Shown: positions 7,750 through 16,777, numbered from the stretch's first letter. The stretch is DNA of 64,000 nt from Thermohalobaculum sp038534135 (GCA_038534135.1 JBCAXJ010000014.1:19524-83523), one strand, 5' to 3'. Notes: generated by a model from the sequence alone, not told the origin. Numbers and translations: made by a program.

Positions 7750-8682
7750 TCAGTCGTCGCCGTGGACATCCGTCCATTCGACATCCAGATCCCATTGCAA
7801 GCTGTTCATCTGATCGACCAGCCATTCGTTCCGTTTCTTGGCATCGCCCAGGCTGCGGTCGCAGGATCCGTAGGACTTGTAGAGCATGTGCAGAACCTCG
7901 GCCATCACATAGGCGACGCCCGAGTCGACGATCGGCACATTCACCCAACTGCCGGTCCACAACCCCTCGATCAGGCTGGGCTGCGGGGTCTCGTTCATCA
8001 CGCGCTCGCGGATCTTGCCCTCCAGAACGATCTGACGCGCCGTGTGCTTGAGAAAATCCTCAAGGTATCCCGCATCGAGCTCGTTGGTGCCCAGCCACGT
8101 CCATTTGGGATCGTTCAGCCAGCGGTAGTAAAGCGAGATTCCGCTGAGCGTGTGCGGCGTCCAGCGGGCCATTTCTTCCGAGGCGACCTTCTCGGCCTCC
8201 TTCCTGACTGTCTTGAACGCGGCTTCGATCAGCATGCGATTCTTGGAATCCTTCAGGAATTCGCGTTGTTCGACCGAGACATCGGACCCGCCAAGATCCG
8301 AGACTGTCGAGTAGATCGTGTTCAGGTCCGCCGCCAGACTGACCGCCTGGAACGAGCGCCCAACGACCATCGCGACCTGAGCGCCCTTGATCAGCGTTCC
8401 AAACCCGAGCGTCGCCACCGCCTCGACGATTGCGATGCCGATGTTCGTCCAGGCCTGGTCGCTGACATGTTCCTTGAAGATCTTCGAGGTCCGCGCGACC
8501 TCGCGCTTGTAGTGGTTCCGCTTGCTGTTTGCGATGTGGTGCTGAACCTGAATATGGAACTCCTCGGCATCGTAGAGCAGCAAGTAGAGCGACTCGTAGG
8601 CCAGAAGTTTACCGATCTTTGGCGCCAGAGTTTGATCCAGCGCCGCCTTGCGCATGAGTTCATCAACAGGATAACCGGACAT
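7750..8682 (-). CDS. Unknown 310-residue protein with one hydrophobic helical hairpin
   Basis: No family was recognised. The protein is mainly alpha-helical: an N-terminal part rich in Leu/Tyr (LLAYESLYLLLYDAEE), a small-residue hydrophobic stretch at about residues 80-115 (GIAIVEAVATLGFGTLIKG), then a long polar helical part with many Trp and Tyr near residues 185-300. The hydrophobic stretch resembles the glycine-rich segments of pore-forming or toxin-delivery proteins, but that is only a resemblance. Translation starts at an ATG preceded by GAAGGAG. The leader (8683-8787) is AT-rich. The downstream neighbour is the methyltransferase, 48 bases away. Confidence 0.6.
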   Translation of the reverse strand: MSGYPVDELMRKAALDQTLAPKIGKLLAYESLYLLLYDAEEFHIQVQHHIANSKRNHYKREVARTSKIFKEHVSDQAWTNIGIAIVEAVATLGFGTLIKGAQVAMVVGRSFQAVSLAADLNTIYSTVSDLGGSDVSVEQREFLKDSKNRMLIEAAFKTVRKEAEKVASEEMARWTPHTLSGISLYYRWLNDPKWTWLGTNELDAGYLEDFLKHTARQIVLEGKIRERVMNETPQPSLIEGLWTGSWVNVPIVDSGVAYVMAEVLHMLYKSYGSCDRSLGDAKKRNEWLVDQMNSLQWDLDVEWTDVHGDD

Positions 8683-8787
8683 GCGATCTCCTTCTCTAAA
8701 TAGATGTATAAAATTGGGCTCTCACCCCACATGAGAACGGTTATGAATACCATTCCCGTCGGTCGAATTCAAATTTTCAACTTGGCG

Positions 8788-10953
8788 TTAAGCGCTTTCG
8801 ATTCGTGCAATCACAAGTGTTCTGTCATCGGACTGTATCGCCCGGTTCGTTTGCTCGCCGAGATGTTCCAGGACGATCGTCAACGCCGTCGCGGCGTCGG
8901 CACGCATGGCGGCGGCCAGTTGCATCGCATCAGAGATCCCGTCAACGCCGAAAAACGACGGCGTGCCCGTGGAATTGCCGGTGTGAAGCTCGGCCTCGGT
9001 CAACCCATCAGTGAACAGGCAGATCAGGTCGCCCGGTCGCACGTCGACCGTCCCGCAGGAGTATGTCAGGTGGTCGGACAAGCCAATCGGCGGCCCGCCG
9101 CGCACGTCGAGCGATCTCGGCGGCTCGCCCGGCCGCGCAAGGATCGGCATGTCGTGACCGGCACTGCTGTATTCCAGCGTCGCCTCGATGGGATCGAACA
9201 GGCAGGCGACGCCGGTGACGAACATCTGGTCACGGTTGTCCCGGGTGATGTCCCGGTTGGCCTGATCCTGCACCGACCCGAGGTTTTCGCGAACCAGAGC
9301 GGCATTTTTCCAAAGGCTTTTGGACAGTGCCATGAACAGGCTTGCCGGGACGCCCTTGCCGGACACGTCGGCGATCGAGAAGAACACCTTCCCGTCGCGT
9401 CGGGTGACGTAGTCGTAGAAATCGCCGCCGACGACCTGGGCGGGCTGGATGTGACATGCCAGTTGCAGCATGGGCACGGGACGCGCCTCGCCCGGCGGCA
9501 GCAGGCTCATCTGGATGCGCCGTGCAACGTCCAGCTCGCCGTCCAGCCGTGACCGCTCGGCCCGTTCGTGCAGCAAGGCGAGTTGCGTTTCCTGATGCCG
9601 GCGGTCCCGTTCGATCAGATAGGTCGCCATGGCGAAGCCACCGGCGATCAGCAGCCCCATGCTCAGCCCGATGCCATCCAGCAACACTCCGGTCGTCGCG
9701 AACAGTGCGACGCTGAACGGCAGGAATGCGAATGTGATCAACAGACCAATCGGCAGCATCTGCGTCGAGGATCTGAGGCCAAAGAACGTCGAGAACGCCA
9801 GTGCGAGGCTGAAGAAGACCACGATCTCGGCCCAAGCGAGCCAGGTTGGCCGGTACTGGAAGTCGCCATCCAGGATCTGTTCGACCATCTGGCCGATCAA
9901 CTCGCCCGTCATGGCGTTCTGGAACAGCGGTGTGTCGATCCGCCCGGCGAAATCTCCCAACCCGGTCGTCACGATGACGAACTTGTCCTGGAATGCGGCT
10001 GGATCGATCGTGCCCGCAAGCACCGCGTCACCATCCAGATAAAGATCAGGGTTCTTGCCACGCAGGTAGAAGCGTGTCGTGCCGTCGCGATCCATCGGGA
10101 CGCTCAGGTCGCTGCCCAGGTCCATGCGGACATCTGACCACCATCCGCCGACAAGATCCGGCGCGGGCAGATCCAGCCCCTTGCGGATCAGCTGGATCGC
10201 CATGGCGTCGTAACGCGCGACCGGAGCCGGCCCGCGATACAGGATCTGGATTGTCGAGGCTTTGCGCAGCGTCGATACCGTGCGGATATCGTCGACAATC
10301 ACGCCCTCGGCAGCGGCGCGCGTGCGCAGTTCGGGATGAACGGACAGGGCGGTCGTGAATTTCGGCGCATCCGGCAGCGATGTGACCGCCCCGTCCAGAG
10401 CGCGCAGCGATGCCTCTTCACGCAGACCGTGCGCCAGCCCGACCCCGCGCTTGCGCAGGATCGGCACGCGCGCCAGGGCGCTTTCGTCGAACAGGGCGAC
10501 AGGTGCCACAACCGTGTGCGCTGCCATCGCGGCCGCGAGCTGTTGCGTCCGGGGGCCGGTGAAGCCGGGCCCGGTCTCGATCAACTCGAAGATCCCCAAC
10601 CCGTCCAGGAGGACATCCAGCCCGATCGCCTTGGCGCCGCTCTCTCCAATAAGGGTGACAAGCTCGGCGATGCGCTCGCGGGGCCAGATGCCCTGCATCC
10701 GGACCCCACCGGGCGCCTTTTGCAGCGCGACGATCCGAACGGCATCGCGTGATGCATCAGGTGCGCGCTCGAAATTCTGGTGCAGCAGGTCGAACCAGTC
10801 GGTGCGCCAGGGCAGCTCCTGCTTCTGCACGGTCAAGATACAAGCGGCGAGCGTCATCGCCAGGACAATGGTGAGCCGGATAACCAGACCCAGCCGCCGT
10901 CGGCGCGCCCGCTCGTCGGCATACATCCTTGGGTTCCGGGTCTTCGCGTTCAT
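8788..10953 (-). CDS. CHASE2 sensor with SpoIIE-type PP2C phosphatase
   Basis: A 721-residue membrane signalling protein. It has an N-terminal helix (about residues 20-42), an extracytoplasmic CHASE2 domain (about 50-340) and a cluster of three membrane helices (about 375-460). After them come a short coiled coil and a cytoplasmic PP2C/SpoIIE phosphatase domain (about 490-721). That domain shows GGDFYDYV, IADVSGKGVPASLFMA, SSAGHDMPIL, LFTDGLTEA and DDRTLVIARI. Such proteins dephosphorylate anti-anti-sigma (STAS) proteins in response to an external signal. The start at 10953 was chosen because the longer frame to 11310 is only the shadow of the divergent dddP gene. No STAS or anti-sigma gene lies in the window, so its partner is elsewhere. 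Confidence 0.9.
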   Translation of the reverse strand: MNAKTRNPRMYADERARRRRLGLVIRLTIVLAMTLAACILTVQKQELPWRTDWFDLLHQNFERAPDASRDAVRIVALQKAPGGVRMQGIWPRERIAELVTLIGESGAKAIGLDVLLDGLGIFELIETGPGFTGPRTQQLAAAMAAHTVVAPVALFDESALARVPILRKRGVGLAHGLREEASLRALDGAVTSLPDAPKFTTALSVHPELRTRAAAEGVIVDDIRTVSTLRKASTIQILYRGPAPVARYDAMAIQLIRKGLDLPAPDLVGGWWSDVRMDLGSDLSVPMDRDGTTRFYLRGKNPDLYLDGDAVLAGTIDPAAFQDKFVIVTTGLGDFAGRIDTPLFQNAMTGELIGQMVEQILDGDFQYRPTWLAWAEIVVFFSLALAFSTFFGLRSSTQMLPIGLLITFAFLPFSVALFATTGVLLDGIGLSMGLLIAGGFAMATYLIERDRRHQETQLALLHERAERSRLDGELDVARRIQMSLLPPGEARPVPMLQLACHIQPAQVVGGDFYDYVTRRDGKVFFSIADVSGKGVPASLFMALSKSLWKNAALVRENLGSVQDQANRDITRDNRDQMFVTGVACLFDPIEATLEYSSAGHDMPILARPGEPPRSLDVRGGPPIGLSDHLTYSCGTVDVRPGDLICLFTDGLTEAELHTGNSTGTPSFFGVDGISDAMQLAAAMRADAATALTIVLEHLGEQTNRAIQSDDRTLVIARIESA

Positions 10954-11009
10954 CCGCCGTCCGGGATACTGCTCTATCCGGCAACGGAGCCGCGCCGGAC
11001 AGCGGAAAA

Positions 11010-11015
11010 TTGACA
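11010..11015 (+). promoter_or_regulatory. Possible -35 element in the divergent region before dddP copy 1
   Basis: A TTGACA hexamer lies in the 146-base region between the CHASE2-SpoIIE start and the first dddP start. No -10 box at the standard 17-base spacing could be seen, so this is a weak proposal. The same region must hold promoters for both divergent genes. Confidence 0.2.
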
Positions 11016-11099
11016 TCTCTGCGACATTTCCCGCCGCTATCGAGCATGACGTGCCACATGCCTGTCTGTCTAGCTGTAGAGATACCGCAGGAGATTTCC

Positions 11100-12434
11100 A
11101 TGGCCAACGACCATTCGCCCTCTCATATGCCGCGCAAGATCGACCCGTCGCGCAGGCCCGCGACGAAACCCGACGGAACACCGGACGACCCGAACCGGGT
11201 CGAGATCGGGCCGACGCAACTGGCCTTCGACGAATGGGCAGCTGCCGGGATCGACGTGCCCAATCTGGAGCGGATGCGCAACCATCGGCATGGGCGCATC
11301 GTCGATGCACTGGCCAAGTGGGATTATGGTGCGGTTTTCCTGACCGACCCGCTGAACATCCGCTACGCGACCGACACCACGAACATGCAGCTCTGGAACG
11401 CCCACAATCCGTTCCGCGCCTGTCTGGTCTGTGCCGATGGCTACATGCTGATCTGGGACTATGCCCGGAACGAGCATCTGTCGTCCTATGCCCCGCTGGT
11501 GCGCGAGGTTCGGTCGAACGCCGGGCTGTTCTACTTCTCGGCCTCGGACCTTGCGCATGACCGGGCCGAGGCGCTGGGCGACCAGATTGTCGACCTGATC
11601 CGCGAACATTGCGGCGGCAACATGCGGGTGGGCGTCGACAAGATGCAGCTGCATGGGATCCGCTCGCTCGAGGCGCGCGGCGTGATCGTGGAAGACGGCG
11701 AAGAGATCATGGAAAAGACCCGTCTGATCAAAGGACCGGACGAGATCTCTGCCATGCGCTGTGCGCTCTATGCCTGCGAGCAGGCGATGCACGAGATGGA
11801 GGACGCACTTCAGCCCGGCATGACCGAAGTTGACGCCTGGGCGGTGCTGCAAACCGGCAACTTCCGCCGCGGCGGCGAATGGATCGAGACGCGGATCCTG
11901 AATTCGGGCCCGCGCACGAACCCATGGATGCAGGAATGCGGACCCCGCGTGCTGCAGGAGAACGAGTTGTTCGCCTTCGACACCGATATGATCGGTTGCT
12001 ATGGCATGTGCGCCGATCTCAGCCGGACATGGTGGATCGGGCCGGGCGAGCCCTCGGCCGAGCAGAAGCGGCTGTATCGCGAAGCGAAGGATTTGATCGT
12101 CGAGAACACCGCCAGCCTGAAGCCCGGCATGACGTTTGAGGAGGTTTCCCACGCGGGTCGCGAACTGGCCGAGGAGTTCATCCCGCAGCGCTATGGCTCG
12201 AAGATGCACGGCGTCGGCCTGTGCGACGAGTGGCCGTCGATCAAGTGGCCCTGCGATGTCACGCCGATCTGCGGCAACTACACGCTGCAACCGGGCATGA
12301 TGCTGTGCGTCGAGACGTATATGGGCGTCAAAGGCGCCAAAGATGGCATCAAGCTGGAAGATCAGGTGTTGATCACCGAGGACGGGGTCGAGAACATGAC
12401 GCACTATCCTTGGGACGAAAAGCTTCTGGCTTGA
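11100..12434 (+). CDS. dddP: DddP-type DMSP lyase, copy 1 (divergent paralogue)
   Basis: A 444-residue M24-fold metalloenzyme of the DddP family, which cleaves DMSP to DMS and acrylate in the cytoplasm with two metal ions. The N-terminus RKIDPSR, the IGPTQLAF segment, DPLNIRYATD and NMQLWNAHNPFRA are hallmark DddP sequences that M24 peptidases lack. All six metal ligands are present (Asp294, Asp296, Asp306, His370, Glu405, Glu420), as is the putative catalytic Asp376 in GLCDEWPS. AGGAG eight bases before the ATG supports the start. It differs from copy 2 in the substrate-side loops (IWDYARNEHLSSY, WPCDVTPICGNY), so its substrate could differ. A rhodanese and copy 2 follow on the same strand. 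Confidence 0.9.
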   Translation: MANDHSPSHMPRKIDPSRRPATKPDGTPDDPNRVEIGPTQLAFDEWAAAGIDVPNLERMRNHRHGRIVDALAKWDYGAVFLTDPLNIRYATDTTNMQLWNAHNPFRACLVCADGYMLIWDYARNEHLSSYAPLVREVRSNAGLFYFSASDLAHDRAEALGDQIVDLIREHCGGNMRVGVDKMQLHGIRSLEARGVIVEDGEEIMEKTRLIKGPDEISAMRCALYACEQAMHEMEDALQPGMTEVDAWAVLQTGNFRRGGEWIETRILNSGPRTNPWMQECGPRVLQENELFAFDTDMIGCYGMCADLSRTWWIGPGEPSAEQKRLYREAKDLIVENTASLKPGMTFEEVSHAGRELAEEFIPQRYGSKMHGVGLCDEWPSIKWPCDVTPICGNYTLQPGMMLCVETYMGVKGAKDGIKLEDQVLITEDGVENMTHYPWDEKLLA

Positions 12435-12557
12435 TCGGCCGAGCGCGCCCGCCAGATTGTTTCAAGTCTTGGCCATGCGGTGATCTGCTGTGATTTGCGA
12501 CGCCCGCACGCAATTCCCAAATCTGATCGTAGAAAAAGACGATCAGGGGTAAAACAG

Positions 12558-13007
12558 ATGAACGAACATCTCTCTGCAATTGTTGACGAAGCCACACCAG
12601 AGGACGCCTGGAACGCGCTGGCGATCGACGATGACGCCGTACTTGTGGACGTCCGCTCGCGTCCGGAGTGGTCCTTTGCCGGGATGCCGGATCTGTCGGA
12701 ACTGGGCCGCGAGGTCTGGACCGTCGAATGGCAGACTTGGCCGGACATGACGCAAAACCTGGGCTTTCTGACCGATCTGGACGCACAGATGGGTGACGAG
12801 TTGCCAAGCCGCATGTTCTTCCTGTGCCGGGCGGGCCCGCGTTCGCTGGCAGCGGCGCGCGCCACGGCCAAGCAGCTCCACTCACGCGGCATCAATGTGC
12901 ACATCACGAATGTCGCCGAAGGCTTCGAAGGTGCGCAGAACGATAGCGGACAACGCGGGACGCTGAGCGGCTGGAAGGCGGCGGGCCTGCCCTGGCGGCA
13001 AAGCTGA
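12558..13007 (+). CDS. Rhodanese-like protein between the two dddP genes
   Basis: A 149-residue rhodanese domain protein. It has the VDVRSRPEWSF strand (about residues 30-41), the active loop CRAGPRSL with its cysteine near residue 95 and the ending GWKAAGLPW. The segment between the first strand and the active loop is longer than in minimal rhodaneses and contains EVWTVEWQTWPDM, as in the group that accepts larger substrates. The ATG at 12558 was preferred over the frame start at 12480, whose N-terminal 26 residues look non-coding. It lies 123 bases after dddP copy 1 and 99 before copy 2, all on one strand. A role in handling sulfur from DMSP breakdown is inferred from position only. Confidence 0.85.
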   Translation: MNEHLSAIVDEATPEDAWNALAIDDDAVLVDVRSRPEWSFAGMPDLSELGREVWTVEWQTWPDMTQNLGFLTDLDAQMGDELPSRMFFLCRAGPRSLAAARATAKQLHSRGINVHITNVAEGFEGAQNDSGQRGTLSGWKAAGLPWRQS

Positions 13008-13106
13008 GCACGCGGAAAGGTCAGGCCTGATTGCGGCACGTCCCGTCGCGATCAGACCAGACGGCGGGCGGTTTGATGGCGCAGCCTTCGGGATCGGAGG
13101 CCTGTT

Positions 13107-14444
13107 ATGAACCAGCATTTTTCCGATACCCGCAAGATCGATCCGACCCGCGCGGACCGCGTCCGCCCCGATGGCACGCCCGACAATGATGACCGCGCCG
13201 AAATCGGACCGACGCCGCTGGCCTTTGCCGAGTGGGCGGCTGCCGGGATCACGCCGCCGAACCTTGCGCGGATGCGCGAGGACCGGCACGCCCGGCTGGT
13301 CAAGGGGATCAACGATCGCGGCTATGGCGGCGCGCTGTTCTTCGACCCGTTGAACATCCGTTTCGCGACCGACGCGACCAACATGCAGCTTTGGAATGCG
13401 CACAACCCGTTCCGGGCCTGTTTCGTCGCGGCGGACGGCCACATGGTCCTGTTCGAATACAAAGGGTCCTACCGCTTTCTCTCGGGCTTCAATCCGCTGG
13501 TCAGCGAGGTTCGTGGCGGGGCGGCGATGTTCTACTTCTCGAACGGTGACCGGCTCGAACAGGATGCGCACACCTTCGCGGGAGAGCTTGGCGCGTTGAT
13601 GGCCGAGCATTCTCCGAACATGCGCATCGCCGTCGACAAGATCATGGTGCCGGGCTACCGCGCCCTGACCGAGGCGGGCTTCACGGTCGAGGAAGGCGAG
13701 GAACTGGCCGAGAAAGTGCGCTCGATCAAGGGACCGGAAGAGATCGCCGCCATGCGCTGCTGCATGCACGCCTGCGAGCTGTCGGTCGCGGCGATGGAAC
13801 AGGCAGCCCGCGACAATGCCGGGGGTGGGATGACCGAGGACGATGTCTGGGCCGTGCTGCACGCCGAGAACATCAAGCGCGGTGGCGAGTGGATCGAAAC
13901 CCGGCTACTGTCTTCGGGCCCGCGGACCAATCCGTGGTTCCAGGAATGCGGCCCGCGTGTGCTGAAGAACAACGAGATCCTGGGCCTCGATACCGATCTG
14001 GTCGGGTGCTACGGCATGTGCTCGGACATCTCCCGAACCTGGTGGATCGGCGACGAAGAGGCGCCTGCCGAGATGCGTCGCCAGTATCAGATCGGCGTCG
14101 AGCACATCCAGACGAACGCCGAGTTGCTGAAGCCCGGTGTGTCGTTCAAGGAACTGACCTTTGGCGGGCACCTGCTGGCGCCAGAGTTTGTCGAGAGCCG
14201 TTACGGCTGCAAGATGCACGGGGTTGGTCTGTGCGATGAGTGGCCGCTGATCACCTATCCCGAAGACTGGCGTGTGGGTGCTTTCGATTATGTCGTGCAG
14301 CCCGGGATGATGTTCTGCGTCGAGGTCGTGGTCGCCCACAAGGGCGGTGATTTCTCGATCAAGCTGGAGGATCAGATCCTGATCACCGAGGATGGCCACG
14401 AGAACCTGACCAACTATCCATTCGATCCGCGCCTGATGGCGTGA
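13107..14444 (+). CDS. dddP: DddP-type DMSP lyase, copy 2 (canonical)
   Basis: A 445-residue DMSP lyase of the DddP family (DMSP to DMS plus acrylate). The start MNQHFSDTRKIDP and the whole length align with the Roseovarius/Ruegeria enzymes as I remember them. The metal ligands fall at exactly the published residue numbers: Asp295, Asp297, Asp307, His371, Glu406 and Glu421, with the catalytic base at Asp377 in GLCDEWPL. The segments NMQLWNAHNPFRA and LLSSGPRTNPWFQECGPR are DddP-specific. A GGAGG site lies eight bases before the ATG. The gene ends at a strong hairpin (14508-14570). It is the better of the two candidates for real DMSP lyase activity; family membership is nearly certain, activity is inferred. 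Confidence 0.95.
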   Translation: MNQHFSDTRKIDPTRADRVRPDGTPDNDDRAEIGPTPLAFAEWAAAGITPPNLARMREDRHARLVKGINDRGYGGALFFDPLNIRFATDATNMQLWNAHNPFRACFVAADGHMVLFEYKGSYRFLSGFNPLVSEVRGGAAMFYFSNGDRLEQDAHTFAGELGALMAEHSPNMRIAVDKIMVPGYRALTEAGFTVEEGEELAEKVRSIKGPEEIAAMRCCMHACELSVAAMEQAARDNAGGGMTEDDVWAVLHAENIKRGGEWIETRLLSSGPRTNPWFQECGPRVLKNNEILGLDTDLVGCYGMCSDISRTWWIGDEEAPAEMRRQYQIGVEHIQTNAELLKPGVSFKELTFGGHLLAPEFVESRYGCKMHGVGLCDEWPLITYPEDWRVGAFDYVVQPGMMFCVEVVVAHKGGDFSIKLEDQILITEDGHENLTNYPFDPRLMA

Positions 14445-14507
14445 GGCGCGGGTTTCGCCCGCTCGCACTGCGCCCTGCGGGCGCACCGCTCGGGAGCGAT
14501 CAGGCCC

Positions 14508-14570
14508 GCCACCACCCCCACCGCCGCCAACGAACGCTGCGCGTCCGTTGGCGGCGGTGGGGGTGGTGGC
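14508..14570. terminator. 25-bp perfect hairpin between convergent dddP and glycosyltransferase genes
   Basis: The left arm 14508-14532 and the right arm 14546-14570 are exact reverse complements over 25 bases, almost all G and C. They enclose a 13-base loop that can itself form a short ACGC/GCGT stem. The hairpin lies 63 bases after the dddP stop and 2 bases after the glycosyltransferase stop, so it can serve both genes. There is no T-run on either side, so it may work as a transcript-end stabiliser or a factor-dependent stop rather than a classic intrinsic terminator. Confidence 0.75.
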
Positions 14571-14572
14571 GT

Positions 14573-16249
14573 TCAATTCGAACAAGCCTCCCAGCGCGGG
14601 TCGTCCTGGGTCACCAGATCGGCGGTTTCGAACTTGCCGCGATTGTAGTTGAAGTAGGTCACCTGTCCGCGGACCACGCCGCCCGGGAAATCATCGCCCA
14701 GGATGCCACGCCAGCGGTTTTCGATCAGCACCATGGCGCCCGGATCGTTGCGCAGCGCCGGGATTGCCGTGGCCGGTCCGGTGTTGTCGGTGTCGGTGCC
14801 GTTCAGGAAGATCAGGCTCGGCTCGCGATAGCCGATGGAATGCAGTGGGCCCGAGGCGCATGGTTGATATTGCTGCGCAAGCGCCGTGATCCGGGGACTG
14901 GCGAAGGCCGTTGTCAGTGACGGCAGACCGAACTGCAAGACTGCGGGGTAGAGCACGAGGGCAGCGATCAGGCTGGCGGTCACCTGTGCTCTGATCCGGC
15001 TGTCCAATGCGGCGCGGGCGGCGTGCCAGGCGGCCCACCCCCCGATGGCGACAAGCGGCAAGATCGGCCAGACGACTTTCTGCTGCAGGATGGCTGGCAG
15101 AATCAGGAGCGCGCCGATCAGCAAGACGACTGGCAGAAGCGTCAGGACAGCGCTGGCCCGGCGCAACCAGAGTGGCGCCTCGGTGCGGTTCTCGGACAGG
15201 ACCCATGCCGCAACCGCGATGGCCAATGCTGGATAGACGGGCAGCACGTAGTGCGGCAGTTTCGTTGGCACGATCTCGAGGATGATCCAGAATGGGATCA
15301 CCCAGCCGGCCAGCAGCCGCAGCCACGGTTCTCGGCGCCCGGCCCACAACCCGATTGCAGCAAGCGGCAACAACGCTGCCCAGGGCCAGAAGGTCAGCCA
15401 GACCAAAGCCGAATACAAACCCGGCGGTCCCCAGTGCTTCTCCTGCCCGCTGGTCAGCTTGGCACCCATGTCCCGCCCGAGGGACTCGGCGAAGAAGGCG
15501 CCGTCCGAGACGATCCAGATCGCCACGAGCCAGGGCGCGACCAGCGCGACCGTCAGAGCCACTCCGGCAAGCGGTTTGAACCGCATGAAAGCAGGTGGTG
15601 CGCGCGTCGCGATCCAGATCCAGACGAAGGCGAGCACGGCGATCGCAGGAACAATCGGACCTTTCAGCAGGATGCCGCCCGCGATCCCGAGCCAGAAGAT
15701 CAGCACCGCAGCCCAGCCGCCCGCGCCCAACAGGAGATGCGCCATGCCCCCCAAGACCGCAATCGCGCTGGCCAACAGGGCGGCATCGGTCTTGGCGATG
15801 TTGGCCTCGCCCGCCAGCAGCAAGCTGGTCGCCATCATCAGGCCTGCGAGAACCGCAGCACGGTCGCCGATCAGCGGGCGCGCGGCCCAGACGGTCAGCA
15901 GGGCCGCCAGGACAGCCGCCAATGCAGACGGGACCCGGTAGGCCCAGATCCCGGCTTCGGCCCCGCCGCCCAGCACCTGCGCCGAGGCGGCCTGCAGCCA
16001 GTAGATGCCGACAGGTTTCTTCCAGCGCGGCTCGTCCTGGAACCGAATGTCGATCAGATCGCCCGTCTCGAGCATCTGCTTGGATGCCTGCGCAAAGCGT
16101 GCTTCGTCGCGGTCGGTGACGGGCATCGCCCACAGACCCGGCAGAACGACGGCAAGTGCCACGATCAGGATCAGAGCCGTCGCGCGCAATCGGCCCGCAG
16201 ATGCCCAGTCGAGCGTGCGGCGGAATCCATCCTCGAACCGGTCAAGCAT
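14573..16249 (-). CDS. GT39/ArnT-like membrane glycosyltransferase
   Basis: A 558-residue inner-membrane protein of the PMT/ArnT (glycosyltransferase 39/83) family, which moves a sugar from a polyprenyl-phosphate carrier to a lipid or protein on the periplasmic side. After the first helix it shows the catalytic first-loop motif TDRDEARFAQASKQML with its Asp-Glu pair, then PRWKKPVGIYWLQA. About eleven hydrophobic helices follow to residue 440. A soluble C-terminal domain of about 110 residues ends the protein, as in ArnT-type enzymes. The product target (lipid A, glycan or protein) cannot be told. It lies 29 bases after secG and may share its transcript. Confidence 0.85.
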   Translation of the reverse strand: MLDRFEDGFRRTLDWASAGRLRATALILIVALAVVLPGLWAMPVTDRDEARFAQASKQMLETGDLIDIRFQDEPRWKKPVGIYWLQAASAQVLGGGAEAGIWAYRVPSALAAVLAALLTVWAARPLIGDRAAVLAGLMMATSLLLAGEANIAKTDAALLASAIAVLGGMAHLLLGAGGWAAVLIFWLGIAGGILLKGPIVPAIAVLAFVWIWIATRAPPAFMRFKPLAGVALTVALVAPWLVAIWIVSDGAFFAESLGRDMGAKLTSGQEKHWGPPGLYSALVWLTFWPWAALLPLAAIGLWAGRREPWLRLLAGWVIPFWIILEIVPTKLPHYVLPVYPALAIAVAAWVLSENRTEAPLWLRRASAVLTLLPVVLLIGALLILPAILQQKVVWPILPLVAIGGWAAWHAARAALDSRIRAQVTASLIAALVLYPAVLQFGLPSLTTAFASPRITALAQQYQPCASGPLHSIGYREPSLIFLNGTDTDNTGPATAIPALRNDPGAMVLIENRWRGILGDDFPGGVVRGQVTYFNYNRGKFETADLVTQDDPRWEACSN

Positions 16250-16278
16250 ATCGCGACCGTGTTCGGAGCGCGGCGGGA

Positions 16279-16632
16279 TCAGTTGCCGCTGGGTGCGGTC
16301 GGAAGTGGTATCTCGCCGTCATCGCCCGTCGGCGTGGGAAGATCCGGTAGCGGGATCGCACCGCTTTCGAGGGATGCCGGGGAGCCGTCGAACACCGAGC
16401 CGGTTCCCTGGCCACCGCCCGCGACGATTGCGAGCATGATCGAGGTACAAAGAAAGCCGATCGCCAGGAGCCACGTGATCTTGCTGAGCGCCGTGGCAGC
16501 TCCGCGCTGCGAAACCATCCCGCCGCCGCCGCCGCCAATGCCCAGTGCACCGCCCTCTGAGCGCTGCAAAAGCACAACGACGATCAGGAAGACCGCAATG
16601 ATAAGATGAACGATCAGCAGAACGTTTTCCAT
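16279..16632 (-). CDS. secG: Preprotein translocase subunit SecG
   Basis: A 117-residue SecG, the small subunit of the SecYEG channel that assists protein export through the inner membrane. The protein starts with MENVLLIVHLIIAVFLIVVV as the first helix, then the family signature LLQRSEGGALGIGGGGGGM, a cytoplasmic loop and the second helix (LLAIGFLCTSIMLAIVA). The C-terminal 45 residues are Pro/Gly/Ser-rich, as in alphaproteobacterial SecG. The ATG at 16632 matches the family start; the nine-residue upstream extension does not. Here secG precedes the glycosyltransferase on the same strand. Confidence 0.95.
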   Translation of the reverse strand: MENVLLIVHLIIAVFLIVVVLLQRSEGGALGIGGGGGGMVSQRGAATALSKITWLLAIGFLCTSIMLAIVAGGGQGTGSVFDGSPASLESGAIPLPDLPTPTGDDGEIPLPTAPSGN

Positions 16633-16777
16633 GGGAACCCAGCCAGATGTCCGGAACAAGCGGCGCTTCTATACGCAGGGATTTGGGATGTCGAGCGGCA
16701 ATCACAAGGGTGGGAGCCATGGTTGGCCCGTGTCAGAGTGAGCTTTCCGGGGGCGCTGGTTCGGCGAGGCAGGGGCG

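Noticed and set aside
10954..11310. 119-codon upstream extension of the CHASE2-SpoIIE gene
   Set aside because: It crosses the divergent promoter region and overlaps dddP; the sequence is Arg/Cys-rich and not conserved-looking.
11070..12404. 444-codon minus-strand frame opposite dddP copy 1
   Set aside because: Shadow; dddP on the plus strand has every family residue and a ribosome site.
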